A stretch of 64,000 nt of DNA from Blastococcus sp. TBT05-19 (GCF_003319095.1 NZ_QOHI01000002.1:1-64000); one strand, 5' to 3'; positions 23,336 through 33,463 are shown, numbered from the stretch's first letter. The notes: a model not told the origin generated them from the letters alone. Program-made: numbers and translations.

Positions 23336-24700
23336 TCAGCCGCCGCAGCCGCCCAGGTAGATGCCGCGCGCGTTGAGCCACGGCACGGGGTCGACCTGAC
23401 CGCCGTGCATGGCGCCGTTCGGGTGCACCTCGAAGTGCAGGTGCGGACCCGTCGACTGGCCCCGGTTGCCCACCTCGGCGATCTGCTCGCCGGCCGAGAC
23501 GCGCTCGCCCGCCCGGACGAAGTAGCGGTTGACGTGCCCGTAGACGGTCACCTCGCCGTCGTCGCCCTCGATGTACACGGCCAGCCCGAACCCGGTCGCG
23601 CTGCCCGCCCGGCGCACGACGCCGGACGAGGCCGCGTAGACCGGCGTGCCGATGCGCGCCGCGATGTCGACGCCGCCGTGCAGCGCGCCCCAGCGCCAGC
23701 CGTAGCAGCTGGACACCCGGCCCGACGTCGGCTTCGCGTGGCCGGCGACGACCTCGCCCACGCCGCCGCCCCCGCTGCTGGAGGGGCCCTCGTCGGCGTC
23801 GCGGGCCGCTGCGGCGGCCTCCGCGGCCGCCCGGGCGGCGCGCTCGGCGGCAGCCGCCGCGGCGGCCTCCTCGGCCGCCTTCTGCGCCTCCCACTGGGCG
23901 TAGGCGTCGCGCGCTCCCTGGAGCTGCAGCAGCTGGATCTGCGCGGCCTGGAGCTGCTGCTCGAACTGCGCCTTCTGGGCATCGACCTGCTGGTAGGCGG
24001 CCTGCTGCTCGGCCAGCTGCGCATCGGCGGTCTGCTTGGCCGCCTGCGCGGTGTCCTCGGCGGCGGCCCGCTCGTCGCGGGCGGCCCGCGCCGTGGCGTC
24101 GGCGTTGGCCTGCCGGACCCGCGCCACCTCGAGGGCACCCAGGACGTCGACCTGGTTGTCCGCGACGTAGTCCAGCATCGCGGCCTTCTGGATGAGCTCC
24201 CCCGGCCCCTGAGCGTCGAGGATGGCCGCGGTGCTGGAGAGCGAGGAGCCCTTCATGTAGGTGTCGCGGGAGAACGTGGCGATCCGGGCCTCGGCGGCGG
24301 CCACGGCGTCGGCGGCCAGCTGCAGCTCGGCGGCCGCCTGGTCGGCAGCCGCCTGCGCCATCTGGAAGGCCTCCAGCGCCGCCTCGTAGGCGACGCCCGC
24401 GGCCTCGGCCTGGATCCCGTAGCGCTCGAGCTCGGCCTCGGCGGCGGCGAGCAGCCCGCTGATCCGCCCGACCTCGGCGGCCGCGGCCTCCTGCGTGGTC
24501 CTCGCGGCGCCCAGCTGGCCGTCGGTCGGGTTGGGCGGCGGCGGGGGCGCGGCGACGGCCGGTACGGCCGAACCGATCAGCGCGGCGCCGGCGACGACAC
24601 CGAGCAGTGCGACGCGCAGGGAACGGGCGGGACGACCCGCGGCGGATCGCCGGCCTCCGCTGCGCACGGACACCGGTCCGGTCGGACGGCGCTGGGACAT
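23336..24700 (-). CDS. Secreted M23 peptidase with coiled-coil domain
   Basis: 454 residues. A Sec signal peptide (AALIGSAVPAVA) is followed by a coiled coil of about 230 residues (rich in Ala, Glu, Gln; for example AQLAEQQAAYQQVDAQKAQ), a Gly/Ser hinge and a C-terminal M23 (LytM) domain: CYGWRWGALHGGVDIA with the zinc His and Asp, and the closing HLHFEVHPNG. This is the architecture of EnvC/RipA-like cell-wall hydrolases or their regulators; all zinc ligands are visible so it may be active. Start at 24700 with AGGGAG; an upstream start at 24781 lacks a signal peptide. Confidence 0.9.
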   Translation of the reverse strand: MSQRRPTGPVSVRSGGRRSAAGRPARSLRVALLGVVAGAALIGSAVPAVAAPPPPPNPTDGQLGAARTTQEAAAAEVGRISGLLAAAEAELERYGIQAEAAGVAYEAALEAFQMAQAAADQAAAELQLAADAVAAAEARIATFSRDTYMKGSSLSSTAAILDAQGPGELIQKAAMLDYVADNQVDVLGALEVARVRQANADATARAARDERAAAEDTAQAAKQTADAQLAEQQAAYQQVDAQKAQFEQQLQAAQIQLLQLQGARDAYAQWEAQKAAEEAAAAAAAERAARAAAEAAAAARDADEGPSSSGGGGVGEVVAGHAKPTSGRVSSCYGWRWGALHGGVDIAARIGTPVYAASSGVVRRAGSATGFGLAVYIEGDDGEVTVYGHVNRYFVRAGERVSAGEQIAEVGNRGQSTGPHLHFEVHPNGAMHGGQVDPVPWLNARGIYLGGCGG

Positions 24701-24845
24701 GACTGGCTCCCTGGGGAAGAGGGGGTGGTGCCCCAGCAGAGTCGCACCGTCACCAGTAGTCACAAAGGCAACACGCGGCACTGGCGACGCGCGCCGAAGA
24801 GAACGGTCGGTGACCGGCTTGTTGCTGTCGGTATGTCGACAACGG

Positions 24846-25640
24846 TCAGCCGGCGGGGCGCTCCAGCTCGTGCGCGAGGGCGTCCAGCTCCGCGCCGCCG
24901 GCCATCAGCCGGGTCAGCTCCTCGCGCGAGATGTCGCCCTTCGCGAACTCCCCGAGGCTGCGCCCGCGGTTGAGCAGCAGGAACCGGTCGCCCACCGGAT
25001 AGGCGTGGTGCGGGTTGTGCGTGATGAGCACGACGCCCACCCCCCGGTCCCGGGCCTGCGCCACGTACCGCAGCACGACGCCGGCCTGCTTCACCCCGAG
25101 GGCCGACGTCGGCTCGTCGAGGATCAGCACCCGCGCCCCGAAGTGCACCGCCCGGGCGATCGCGACGGACTGGCGCTCGCCGCCGGAGAGGGTGCCGACC
25201 GGCTGGTCCGGATCGCGGATGTCGATGCCCATCGCGGCCAGCTCGCGCCGGGTCACGTCCTTCGCCGTCGACGCGTCGAACCGGCGGAACGGGCCCCACC
25301 CCCTGGTCGGCTCCGCACCCAGGAAGAAGTTCCGCCAGATCGCCATCAGCGGGATCATCGCCAGGTCCTGGTAGACCGTGGCGATCCCGGCATCGAGCGC
25401 CTCGCGCGGGGCGCCGAAGGACACCGGCGCACCGTCGAGCAGCAGCTCCCCGCGGTCGGCCCGGTGCACGCCCGAGAGGACCTTGATCAGCGTGGACTTG
25501 CCCGCGCCGTTGTCACCGAGCACGCAGGTGACCTCGCCGGCGCGCACGGCCGCGCTGATCCCGTCGAGCGCGATGACCGAGCCGTAGTCCTTGCCGAGGT
25601 CGCGCAGCTCCAGCAGCGGCGTGCTGCGCTCCGCGCTCAT
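24846..25640 (-). CDS. Sugar ABC transporter ATP-binding protein
   Basis: 264 residues, single-domain ATPase of the RbsA/XylG type but with one cassette rather than two. Walker [11 protein letters not shown]-loop VYQDLAMIP, signature [14 protein letters not shown], Walker [12 protein letters not shown] and switch His in LITHNPHHA. Third gene of a binding protein - permease - ATPase operon, overlapping the permease stop by ATGA. Paralogous to the gene at 53115-53951. Confidence 0.93.
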   Translation of the reverse strand: MSAERSTPLLELRDLGKDYGSVIALDGISAAVRAGEVTCVLGDNGAGKSTLIKVLSGVHRADRGELLLDGAPVSFGAPREALDAGIATVYQDLAMIPLMAIWRNFFLGAEPTRGWGPFRRFDASTAKDVTRRELAAMGIDIRDPDQPVGTLSGGERQSVAIARAVHFGARVLILDEPTSALGVKQAGVVLRYVAQARDRGVGVVLITHNPHHAYPVGDRFLLLNRGRSLGEFAKGDISREELTRLMAGGAELDALAHELERPAG

Positions 25641-26695
25641 CGCCGGGCCGCCTCGGCGTAGCGCCGGACCAGCCGGTTGCCCAGCACGGCGAGCAGCAGC
25701 ATCGCGCCGAGGAAGAAGTAGAACCAGTCGGCGTCCCAGCGCAGGTACGGGATGCCCAGCTGCGTCATGCCGAAGATCAGCGCACCCAGCGAGGCGCCGA
25801 CGGCCGAGCCGAAGCCGCCGGTCAGCAGGCAGCCGCCGATCACCGCCGCGACGATGTAGATGAGCTCCTGCCCGATGCCGGTGTTGGCCTGCACCGAGGT
25901 GAGCCGCACGGCCAGCGTCGTGCCCACGAACCAGGCCGCGGCCGCCGTCGTCATGAACAGCGCGATGGTGGTCCGCCGCGCCGGCACACCGACGTTGCGC
26001 GCGGCGACGTCGTCCCCACCGGTGGCGAACACCCAGTTGCCGAAGCGCGTGCGCAGCAGCACCCAGGTCGCGAGGGCGGTGAACAGCAGCCACCAGAGGA
26101 CGGCGATGCGCACCTCGGCGCCGAGGATCTCCACCCGCGAGGCGAACACCCACTCCGCGGCCGCGTAGCCGGGGGCGTCGTCGATACCGGCGACGGTGAC
26201 CGTGTTGGTGAACAGCTTCGTCAGGCCCAGGTTCAGGCCCTGGAGCATCAGGAACGTGCCGAGCGTGATGATGAAGCTGGGCAGTCCGGTGCGGGTCACC
26301 AGCCAGCCGTTGACGAAACCGATCAGCAGGGCGAGCACCAGCGAGACGGCGATGGCCACCCACAGGTTCTGGCCGAGCTCGGTGGCGACGATCCCCACGG
26401 TGAGCGCGGTCGTGCCGGTCAGCACGCCGGCCGACAGGTCGAAGTGCCCGCCGATCATCAGCAGCGCGACCGCGACCGCCATGATGCCCAGCGTCGACGC
26501 CGGGTCCAGCCAGTTGGCGATGCCGCGCGGCGACCGGAACGTCTCCGACTGCACCGCGAAGAACGCGAAGACGGCGACCGCACCGACCAGCGCGCCGAGC
26601 TCGGGCTTGACGAGCAGGCGGCGCAGCAGCCCGGGGGCGGCCAGCCGCTCGTCGGCCCGGCGCTCGGCCGGGGCGGTGAGCCCGGGGGCGCTCAG
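25637..26695 (-). CDS. Sugar ABC transporter permease, probable CTG start
   Basis: RbsC/XylH-type inner-membrane permease with about ten helices and the family loop [16 protein letters not shown]. The only ATG/GTG/TTG start, GTG at 26554, would delete the first transmembrane helix ([16 protein letters not shown]). The frame continues upstream without a stop to CTG at 26695, which overlaps the binding-protein stop as CTGA, exactly like the ATGA/GTGA couplings elsewhere here. From CTG the protein has 352 residues, matching its 351-residue paralogue at 52063-53118. I therefore place the start at the CTG; this is inference. Confidence 0.8.
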   Translation of the reverse strand: MSAPGLTAPAERRADERLAAPGLLRRLLVKPELGALVGAVAVFAFFAVQSETFRSPRGIANWLDPASTLGIMAVAVALLMIGGHFDLSAGVLTGTTALTVGIVATELGQNLWVAIAVSLVLALLIGFVNGWLVTRTGLPSFIITLGTFLMLQGLNLGLTKLFTNTVTVAGIDDAPGYAAAEWVFASRVEILGAEVRIAVLWWLLFTALATWVLLRTRFGNWVFATGGDDVAARNVGVPARRTTIALFMTTAAAAWFVGTTLAVRLTSVQANTGIGQELIYIVAAVIGGCLLTGGFGSAVGASLGALIFGMTQLGIPYLRWDADWFYFFLGAMLLLAVLGNRLVRRYAEAARR

Positions 26696-27675
26696 CGCGT
26701 GCCGGCCGAGGCCAGGTCGGCGATCTCGTCGACGTTGTCGGCGTCGACGATGGCGGGCCCGGTGAGGACCGGCTGGCCACCGCCGACGGTGTTGAGGTTC
26801 TCGGCGTAGAGCTTGAGCATCACGATCGGCAGGTAGCCCTGCTCGTACTGCTGCTGGTCCACCGCGAAGGCGATGTCACCGGCCTGGATGCCGGAGATGA
26901 CGTCCTCGTTGAGGTCGAAGGTCGCCACCTGCGCCTCCGACCCGGCGTCGGCGGCCGCCTCGACGGCGACCGCGGCCACCGCCGAGTTCAGCGTGAGGAC
27001 GGCGTCGATCCCGGTGTCGCCCTGCAGCTGGGAGGCGATCGCCGACTGGGCGCCCTGCAGGTCGTTCACGTCGACCTGCAGCGGCGTGACCTGCGTGCCG
27101 AGCCCCTCGGAGGCACCGGAGCACCGCTGCTCGAGCCCGATGTTGCCCGCCTCGTGCACGACGCACAGCACGTTCTGGGCACCGGCGCCGGCCAGCGCCT
27201 CACCGGCGCCCCGGCCCGCGATCTGCTCCTCCTGGCCGACGTGGCCGATGGCGCCGAGCTCGGCCGAGCGGTCCCCGCCGGAGTTGATGGTCACCACGGG
27301 GATGCCGGCCTCGACGGCCGCCTCGATCGAGTCCTGCAGCGCGTCGGGGTTGGCCAGGGAGACGACGATGCCGTCCACCTCCTGGTTCACCGCGGCGTCG
27401 ATGAGCTGCGCCTGGCGCTGCGGGTCGCCGTCGCTCTGGTAGTCGACCTCGATGCCGAGGTCGTCGCCGGCCTTCTCGGCGCCGTTCTGGACGACGTCCC
27501 AGAAGGCGTCACCGGCCGAGCCGTGCGTGATCACCGAGAAGACGAGGTCGCCCCCGCCACCGCCCGCGCCGCCGGAGCCCTCGCCACCGGATCCGCCCCC
27601 ACCCTCCGTGGTGCAGGCGGAGAGCAGCAGGGGTGCGGCCACCGCGAGTGCCAGCAGTCGCTTCGGTGCGGGCAT
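26692..27675 (-). CDS. Sugar ABC transporter substrate-binding lipoprotein
   Basis: 327 residues; lipobox [10 protein letters not shown], Gly-rich linker, then a periplasmic-binding-protein type I fold ([79 protein letters not shown]). Captures a sugar or inositol-like ligand for the permease and ATPase encoded just downstream. Start at 27675 has AGGAGGAC upstream. Ligand cannot be read from sequence. Confidence 0.92.
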   Translation of the reverse strand: MPAPKRLLALAVAAPLLLSACTTEGGGGSGGEGSGGAGGGGGDLVFSVITHGSAGDAFWDVVQNGAEKAGDDLGIEVDYQSDGDPQRQAQLIDAAVNQEVDGIVVSLANPDALQDSIEAAVEAGIPVVTINSGGDRSAELGAIGHVGQEEQIAGRGAGEALAGAGAQNVLCVVHEAGNIGLEQRCSGASEGLGTQVTPLQVDVNDLQGAQSAIASQLQGDTGIDAVLTLNSAVAAVAVEAAADAGSEAQVATFDLNEDVISGIQAGDIAFAVDQQQYEQGYLPIVMLKLYAENLNTVGGGQPVLTGPAIVDADNVDEIADLASAGTR

Positions 27676-27828
27676 GGGGAAGTCCTCCTGTGCTCGCGGG
27701 GCACCCCCGCGGATCCGGCCGGGTTCTCGGTCCGACCACGGATCATGCTCCACCCGGGCTCCGGAAGCCGGTCAGGAGGGGCCGACGCGGCGCCGTCTCC
27801 TCCGACCGGGCGACAGCCGGAGGGGTTC

Positions 27829-27834
27829 TAGGCT
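27829..27834 (+). promoter_or_regulatory. -10 box, leaderless start of amino acid dehydrogenase gene
   Basis: TAGGCT, 6 nt before GTG 27841. Confidence 0.7.
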
Positions 27835-27840
27835 GCACCC

Positions 27841-28905
27841 GTGGACGTCCTCTCATCCGGTCACGAGCAGGTCGTGTTCTGCAGCGACCCCGAGTCGGGG
27901 TTGCGCGCGGTCATCGCGATCCACTCCACCGCACTCGGGCCCGCGCTCGGTGGCACGCGCTTCTACCCCTACGCCAGCGAGGACGCCGCCGTCGCCGACG
28001 CGCTGCGGCTGTCCCGGGCCATGTCGTACAAGAACAGCCTCGCCGGGCTCGACCTCGGCGGCGGCAAGGCCGTGATCATCGGCGATCCCCGCACCGACAA
28101 GACCGAGGCGCTGCTGCGCGCCTACGGCCGGTTCGTGGAGTCGCTGGGCGGCCGCTACCTGACCGCGTGCGACGTCGGCACCTACAACGCCGACCTCGAC
28201 GTCGTCGCCCGGGAGACCCGGTTCGCGCACGGTCGCTCGGAGGCCTACGGCGGTTGCGGCGACTCCTCGGTGCTCACCGCCTACGGCGTCTTCCAGGGCA
28301 TGCGCGCCGCCGCGCAGCACTGCTGGGGCTCCCCGTCGCTCGCCGGCCGGACCGTCGCGATCGCCGGTGTCGGCAAGGTCGGCTCCTGGCTGGCCGGGCA
28401 CCTCGTCGAGGACGGCGCGGACGTGGTGGTCACCGACGTCGACCCCGCGGCCGTCGAGCAGCTCCGCACCCGGTACCCGCAGATCCGGTCCGTCGCCGAC
28501 ACCGCTGCCCTGGTGCGCACGCCGCACGACGTCTACGCGCCCTGCGCGCTGGGCGGAGCGCTGGACGCGGAGACCGTGGCGGTCCTGCCGGGCCGGATCG
28601 TGTGCGGTGGCGCCAACAACCAGCTGGCGACGCCGGAGATGGCCGAGGCGCTGCGCGGCCGCGGCATCCTCTACGCCCCGGACTTCCTCGTGAACTCCGG
28701 CGGCGTGATCCAGGTCGAGGACGAGCGGCACGGCTTCTCGTTCGCCCGGGCGCAGGCCAAGGCCTCGGGCATCCACGACGTCGCCCTGCGGGTGTTCGCG
28801 CTGGCCGAGTCCGACGGCATCTCGCCCGCCGTAGCGGCCGACCGGCTGGCCGAGGAGCGCATCCGCTCGGTGGGCCGGCTGGCCACCATCCGGCTGCCCC
28901 GCTGA
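27841..28905 (+). CDS. Branched-chain amino acid (Leu/Val) dehydrogenase
   Basis: 354 residues of the Glu/Leu/Phe/Val dehydrogenase family, NAD-dependent oxidative deamination of leucine or valine. Catalytic Lys regions are visible in [20 protein letters not shown] with [10 protein letters not shown]; Rossmann motif [13 protein letters not shown]; and [19 protein letters not shown]. Streptomyces valine dehydrogenases have the same length. TAGGCT 6 nt ahead of the GTG start indicates leaderless transcription. Monocistronic. Confidence 0.92.
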   Translation: MDVLSSGHEQVVFCSDPESGLRAVIAIHSTALGPALGGTRFYPYASEDAAVADALRLSRAMSYKNSLAGLDLGGGKAVIIGDPRTDKTEALLRAYGRFVESLGGRYLTACDVGTYNADLDVVARETRFAHGRSEAYGGCGDSSVLTAYGVFQGMRAAAQHCWGSPSLAGRTVAIAGVGKVGSWLAGHLVEDGADVVVTDVDPAAVEQLRTRYPQIRSVADTAALVRTPHDVYAPCALGGALDAETVAVLPGRIVCGGANNQLATPEMAEALRGRGILYAPDFLVNSGGVIQVEDERHGFSFARAQAKASGIHDVALRVFALAESDGISPAVAADRLAEERIRSVGRLATIRLPR

Positions 28906-29079
28906 CGCCTGCGGGTCGCTCGTCCGGGCGACCCGGAGGCGGCTCGGGGAGGGACGTGTGCCCGCCGCCGATCCGTGTCGTAAGGTTGCTCAAGACATAG
29001 TCACTCAGTCGGGGTCGCCACGCGGGCCGTCCAGCCGCGGGCTGGGCCGCCGTACTCCGGTAACGAGGGGGTCGAGCCG

Positions 29080-29307
29080 ATGGGGCGCGGCCGAGCGAAG
29101 GCCAAGCAGACACGCGTGGCCCGTGAGCTCAAGTACAGCTCACCGAACACCGACCTCACCGCGCTCCAGCGCGAGTTGGCCGGATCGTCGTCGACGTACA
29201 CAGCGCCTCCCAGCGCCGTGGACGACGACGACGAAGAAGAGGACGACACGTACGCCGACCGCTGGGCGGACGACGACACCGACGACGACTGGGCCGCCAG
29301 CCGCTGA
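29080..29307 (+). CDS. DUF3073 family protein
   Basis: 75 residues, basic N-terminus MGRGRAKAKQTRVARELKY followed by an acidic, Asp-rich tail (DDDDEEEDD). Matches DUF3073, a small actinobacterial protein conserved beside purM/purF as here (compare Rv0810c next to purM in Mycobacterium). Function unknown; RNA or ribosome binding is sometimes guessed from the charge pattern. GAGGGGG precedes the start. Confidence 0.88.
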   Translation: MGRGRAKAKQTRVARELKYSSPNTDLTALQRELAGSSSTYTAPPSAVDDDDEEEDDTYADRWADDDTDDDWAASR

Positions 29308-29343
29308 CGGCGGCTCGCACCTGGTCGGCGTTCCTCCACACCG

Positions 29344-29375
29344 CGACACCGCGGCCCTCCGGGGCAGCGGTGTCG
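29344..29375. terminator. Hairpin between DUF3073 and purM
   Basis: CGACACCGC (29344-29352) pairs with GCGGTGTCG (29367-29375); it lies between two convergent genes and can end both transcripts. Confidence 0.6.
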
Positions 29376-29394
29376 TCGTGTTGCTGGAGCCGGG

Positions 29395-30462
29395 TTACGC
29401 CCGGTAGGCGCCGGTGAGCTCGGCGGCCGGGGCGTCCTGGCCGCCGGGGCGTTCGCCCACGGTCCCGGCGACCCACGCCGGCACCCCGCGGGCGGTGAGC
29501 CGGGCGACGACGTCGTCGGCCCGGTCGGCCGCGACGGCCGCGACCATGCCGACGCCGCAGTTGAAGGCGCGCTCGGACTCCGACCGCGGCACGCCGTGCT
29601 CCTCCATGAGCCGGACGGCGGCGGGCAGCGCCCAGGTGCTCCGGTCGAGCACCGCCTGCAGCCCGTCGGGCACGACGCGGGCGGTGTTGCCCGCCAGGCC
29701 GCCGCCGGTGATGTGCGCGAAGGCGTGCACGGTCTCCACGCCGAACTCCTCGACCAGCGCCAGGCAGTCCAGCGCGTAGATGCGGGTGGGCTCGAGCAGC
29801 TCCTCACCCAGGGGACGGCCCAGGCCGGCCGGCGTCGCATGCAGGTCCAGGCCCGCGGCGCCCACCACCCGGCGCACCAGCGAGTAGCCGTTGGAGTGGA
29901 AGCCCGACGACGCCATCGCGACGACGACGTCGCCGGCGCGGACCCGCTCGGGGCCCAGGACGGCGTCGGCCTCGACGACCCCCACCGCGGTGGCGGCCAG
30001 GTCGTACTCGTCGGCGTCCATCAGGTCTCCGTGCTCGGCGGTCTCGCCGCCGACCAGCGCGGCCCCGGCCAGCGTGCAGCCGGCCGCGATGCCCGTGACG
30101 ATGGCGGCGATCCGCTCCGGGACGACCTTGCCGGTCGCCACGTAGTCCTGGAGGAACAGCGGCTCGGCGCCGCAGGCCACCAGGTCGTCGACGACCATGG
30201 CCACCAGGTCGATGCCCACGGTGTCGTGCCGGTCCAGCTGCCGGGCGAGGGCGATCTTCGTGCCCACGCCGTCGGTCGAGGAGGCCAGGAGCGGCTTGCG
30301 GTACTTGTGGACGTCGAGGGCGAACAGGCCGGCGAAGCCGCCCAGCCCGCCCACGACCTCGGGCCGGTTGGTCCGCTCGACGGCGGCCTTCATGAGGGTG
30401 ACCGCGCGCTCGCCGGCGTCGATGTCGACGCCGGACGCCGCGTAGGTGAACTCGGTCGTCAT
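29395..30462 (-). CDS. purM: Phosphoribosylformylglycinamidine cyclo-ligase (AIR synthetase)
   Basis: 355 residues. ATP-dependent ring closure of FGAM to AIR, fifth step of purine synthesis. Typical landmarks: YAASGVDIDAGERAV, STDGVGTKIALA (substrate/Mg region), VGGETAEHGDLM, SSGFHSNGYSLVRRVV and HITGGGLAGN. Starts with ATGA overlap on purF, so purF-purM form one operon, the usual actinobacterial order. DUF3073 converges on it from the other side. Confidence 0.97.
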   Translation of the reverse strand: MTTEFTYAASGVDIDAGERAVTLMKAAVERTNRPEVVGGLGGFAGLFALDVHKYRKPLLASSTDGVGTKIALARQLDRHDTVGIDLVAMVVDDLVACGAEPLFLQDYVATGKVVPERIAAIVTGIAAGCTLAGAALVGGETAEHGDLMDADEYDLAATAVGVVEADAVLGPERVRAGDVVVAMASSGFHSNGYSLVRRVVGAAGLDLHATPAGLGRPLGEELLEPTRIYALDCLALVEEFGVETVHAFAHITGGGLAGNTARVVPDGLQAVLDRSTWALPAAVRLMEEHGVPRSESERAFNCGVGMVAAVAADRADDVVARLTARGVPAWVAGTVGERPGGQDAPAAELTGAYRA

Positions 30463-31997
30463 GGCCGCCTCAGGGCGTCCTCGGCGCCGCCCGGGACCGC
30501 GGCGGTGCCGGCCTGCTGCCCGGTCCAGCCGCTGACGGCCCGCTGCTCGATGCCCTCGAGCACGTGCTTGCCCAGCACCTCGGGCTCGCCCAGCGGGATC
30601 GGGTAGTCGCCGGTGAAGCAGGCGGTGCACAGCCGGCTGGCCGGCTGCTCGGTCGCCGCGATCAGGCCCTGCTCGGTGACGTACCCGAGCGAGTCCGCGT
30701 TGATGGAGGCCCGGACGCCGTCGACGTCGAGGCCGTTGGCGACCAGCTCGGCCCGGCTGGCGAAGTCGATGCCGTAGAAGCACGGCCACTTGACCGGCGG
30801 CGAGGCGATCCGGACGTGCACCTCGAGCGCACCGGCCTCGCGGAGCATCCGGATCAGCGCCCGCTGGGTGTTGCCCCGCACGATCGAGTCGTCCACGACG
30901 ACCAGCCGCTTGCCGCGGATGACGTCGCGCAGCGGGTTGAGCTTCAGCCGGATGCCGAGCTGGCGGATCGTCTGGCTGGGCTGGATGAAGGTGCGGCCCA
31001 CGTAGGAGTTCTTGACCAGGCCCAGCCCGTAGGGGATCCCGCTGGCCTCGGCGTAGCCCACGGCGGCGGGCGTGCCCGACTCCGGGACCGGGATGACCAG
31101 GTCGGCCTCGACCGGGTGCTCCTTGGCCAGCCGGCGGCCGATCTCGACGCGGGCGGCGTGCACGCCGCGGCCGGAGATCGTGGTGTCGGGGCGGGCCAGG
31201 TAGACGTACTCGAAGACGCAGCCCTTGGGTTCGGCGGGCGCGAAGTGCTGGCTGCGCAGCCCGTTCTCGTCGATCGCGATCAGCTCGCCGGGCTCGACCT
31301 CGCGGACGACCGAGGCACCGACGATGTCCAGCGCGGCGGTCTCGCTGGCGACCACCCAGCCGCGCTCGAGCCGGCCGAGGACCAGCGGGCGCACACCCTG
31401 CGGGTCGCGGGCGGCGTAGAGGGTGTCCTCGTCCATGAAGGTGAAGCTGAAGGCGCCGCGCAGCTGCGGCAGCACCTCCATGGCGGCCGCCTCGACCGAG
31501 AGGTCGGGCCGGGCCGCGATCAGCGCCGTGACGAGGTCGGAGTCGTTGGTGGCCACGAAGGCGCCGGGCACACCGGCGTCGGCGGCCTTGCTCGCCAGCT
31601 CCGCGGTGTTCACCAGGTTCCCGTTGTGGCAGAGCGCCAGACCGGTGCCGGCCTCGGTGGTGCGGAACGTCGGCTGCGCGTTCTCCCACGTCGAGGCGCC
31701 GGTCGTGGAGTACCGGGTGTGGCCGACGGCGAGGAAGCCGCGCAACGAGCCCAGCGTCGCCTCGTCGAAGACCTGGCTGACCAGGCCGAGGTCCTTGTAG
31801 ACCACGACGGAGGTGCCGTCGGACACCGCGATCCCGGCCGCCTCCTGACCGCGGTGCTGGAGGGCGTACAGACCGAAATAGGTCAGCTTCGCGACCTCTT
31901 CCCCGGGCGCCCAGACACCGAAGACGCCACAGGCGTCCTGAGGGCCGGGACTCTGGGGGTCGAGGTCGTGCGTCAGCCGTCCATCACCGCGAGGCAC
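30459..31997 (-). CDS. purF: Amidophosphoribosyltransferase
   Basis: 512 residues. First committed step of purine synthesis: PRPP plus glutamine to phosphoribosylamine. The glutaminase nucleophile Cys lies in DACGVFGVWAP after a short propeptide, with HRGQEAAGIA following; the PRPP loop is LVVVDDSIVRGNT. Cysteines near the C-terminus (SRLCTACFTGDYP) fit the Fe-S type. The GTG at 31997 has TACTCT 6 nt upstream, so I place the start there as leaderless rather than at 32048. Confidence 0.96.
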   Translation of the reverse strand: MPRGDGRLTHDLDPQSPGPQDACGVFGVWAPGEEVAKLTYFGLYALQHRGQEAAGIAVSDGTSVVVYKDLGLVSQVFDEATLGSLRGFLAVGHTRYSTTGASTWENAQPTFRTTEAGTGLALCHNGNLVNTAELASKAADAGVPGAFVATNDSDLVTALIAARPDLSVEAAAMEVLPQLRGAFSFTFMDEDTLYAARDPQGVRPLVLGRLERGWVVASETAALDIVGASVVREVEPGELIAIDENGLRSQHFAPAEPKGCVFEYVYLARPDTTISGRGVHAARVEIGRRLAKEHPVEADLVIPVPESGTPAAVGYAEASGIPYGLGLVKNSYVGRTFIQPSQTIRQLGIRLKLNPLRDVIRGKRLVVVDDSIVRGNTQRALIRMLREAGALEVHVRIASPPVKWPCFYGIDFASRAELVANGLDVDGVRASINADSLGYVTEQGLIAATEQPASRLCTACFTGDYPIPLGEPEVLGKHVLEGIEQRAVSGWTGQQAGTAAVPGGAEDALRRP

Positions 31998-32003
31998 GGG
32001 TCG

Positions 32004-32009
32004 AGAGTA
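32004..32009 (-). promoter_or_regulatory. -10 box, leaderless start of purF
   Basis: TACTCT on the minus strand, 6 nt before GTG 31997. Confidence 0.65.
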
Positions 32010-32147
32010 CCGGCGTCCGCCACCCGGCCCGGAGGCGAAGGGGTGCACCGCGTTCTCCCGGGCCCGCGTCGGCCCTGGTCACCATGGAACCCGGGGCCCT
32101 GCGCACGCGTTGTCCGTCGGTTCCCCACCGGTCACGGAGGTCCGCCT

Positions 32148-32780
32148 GTGCCCACGCTCACCGCCCCGCTGCCCCCCGGTCCGGTCCAGGCCGACCGGCT
32201 GATCTCCCTCGGCGTGCACGAGCTCGCCGACCTGTCCGCCCGCGCGCTGCGCGACGCCGCCGACCGCCTGGCCCCGGGCGAGCTGCTCGTGGTGCACCCC
32301 GACCGCGTGCCGGTGTCCGCGCTCGCGCCGCTGCTCGCCCTGGACGGCCGACCGGGCTTCGTGGTGGCCGACATGACCGACGTCGACGCGTTCGCCCCGA
32401 TCGAGCCGGTGGTGCTCCCCGCTCCGCCCGTCTACGCCGTGACCGACCTCGACCGCGGCGACGCGATGCTGAACTGGAGCCCGGACGAGGCGCTGCCGGC
32501 CATCACCGGCGCGGGCCGCACCCCGCTGACGCTCGGGGAGGGCGTGCACTGGCTGCTGCAGTGCCCCGGCGTCCTGGTCCGCAACGCCTGCTTCATGACG
32601 ATCGGCTCGCGCCTGCGCACGGCGAACGGGAAGCTCGACGCCCGGACGCCGGCGCTGTGGATCAGCAACGGGACCGGGCGCGACGGTCGCGAGCGCCGGG
32701 GCGCGCCCAAGGTCGGCTGGTGCTGGGCGGGCAACCGGCACACCTGGCTGGGCTTCGCCTCGGCGGCCACTCGGCGGTGA
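32148..32780 (+). CDS. DUF5701-type conserved protein
   Basis: 210 residues, GTG with GGAGG upstream. N-terminal helical region (LISLGVHELADLSARALRDA), a middle region with VHPDRVPVSALAPLL, and a C-terminal part with ACFMTIGSRLR and WISNGTG. Resembles the uncharacterised DUF5701 family found in actinobacteria; identification is from memory. The conserved Asn/Cys/Trp residues near the end look like an enzyme or ligand site, but no function is known. A hairpin element follows. Confidence 0.65.
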   Translation: MPTLTAPLPPGPVQADRLISLGVHELADLSARALRDAADRLAPGELLVVHPDRVPVSALAPLLALDGRPGFVVADMTDVDAFAPIEPVVLPAPPVYAVTDLDRGDAMLNWSPDEALPAITGAGRTPLTLGEGVHWLLQCPGVLVRNACFMTIGSRLRTANGKLDARTPALWISNGTGRDGRERRGAPKVGWCWAGNRHTWLGFASAATRR

Positions 32781-32786
32781 GGTGAG

Positions 32787-32850
32787 GGATCGGCCCCGGT
32801 GCAGGGGCCCACGCCGAGCTTGCGAGGCGTGGGGGGCACCGGGGTCCTTC
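32787..32850 (-). repeat. Stop-codon-linked hairpin element, copy 1
   Basis: Reading on the minus strand, GAAGGACC starts one nucleotide after the MBL hydrolase stop; arms CCGGTGC and GCACCGG pair; an inner CCCACGCC/GGCGTGGG-type stem with a CTCGC..GCTCG loop lies between; the element closes with GGCCGATCC. Sits between convergent genes and can act as terminator for both. Confidence 0.8.
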
Positions 32851-32851
32851 T

Positions 32852-33463
32852 TCAGCCCTGGAGGCCGCGGAACTCCGCCGCGATCGTGGTGTCGTCGCCG
32901 TGACCTGTCCGGACGACGGTGTCGCCGTGCAGGCTGAACAGCTGCGACCTGATCGAGTCCAGGATCGTGGGGTGGTCGCTGAACGAGCGGCCGGTGGCAC
33001 CCGGGCCGCCGCAGAACAGCGTGTCCCCCGTGAACACGGTGTTCAGGTCCGCCGAGTGCAGGCAGGTGCTGCCCGGCGAGTGACCCGGGGTGTGCAGCGC
33101 GACGAGGTGAGCCCCGGCGACGGTGAACCGGGTGCCCGGCCGCAGGTCGGAGTCGGGCTGCGCATCAGCGTGCGTCATGTCCCACAGCATCCGGTCGGCG
33201 CTGTTGAACCAGATCGGGGCGCCGGTGGCCTCGCGCAGCGCCGGGGCGGCGGTGATGTGGTCGTTGTGCCCGTGGGTCAGCACGATCGCGGTGACCGTCC
33301 GGCCGCCGATCGCCTCGACGATCGGGGCGGCGTCGTGCGGGGCGTCGATCACCAGCACCTCGTCGTCGTCCCCGACGAGCCAGACGTTGTTCTCGACGTC
33401 GAAGTCCTGCCCGTCGAGGGAGAAGACGCCGGGGATCACGACCTTGTCGATGCGCGCGGCCAT
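32852..33463 (-). CDS. MBL-fold hydrolase linked to mycothiol-dependent dehydrogenase
   Basis: 203 residues, glyoxalase II-like metallo-beta-lactamase fold: VLTHGHNDHITAAPALRE, HTPGHSPGST, VFTGDTLF and a final GHGDDTTIAAEF. It starts with a TGATG overlap on mscR, the same pairing as Rv2260-Rv2259. By context it may hydrolyse S-formylmycothiol to formate and mycothiol, finishing formaldehyde detoxification; that activity is inferred. Confidence 0.88.
   Translation of the reverse strand: MAARIDKVVIPGVFSLDGQDFDVENNVWLVGDDDEVLVIDAPHDAAPIVEAIGGRTVTAIVLTHGHNDHITAAPALREATGAPIWFNSADRMLWDMTHADAQPDSDLRPGTRFTVAGAHLVALHTPGHSPGSTCLHSADLNTVFTGDTLFCGGPGATGRSFSDHPTILDSIRSQLFSLHGDTVVRTGHGDDTTIAAEFRGLQG

Noticed and set aside
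26554-26554. GTG as start of the first sugar permease
   Set aside because: It would remove the first transmembrane helix that the paralogue keeps; see the CTG finding.
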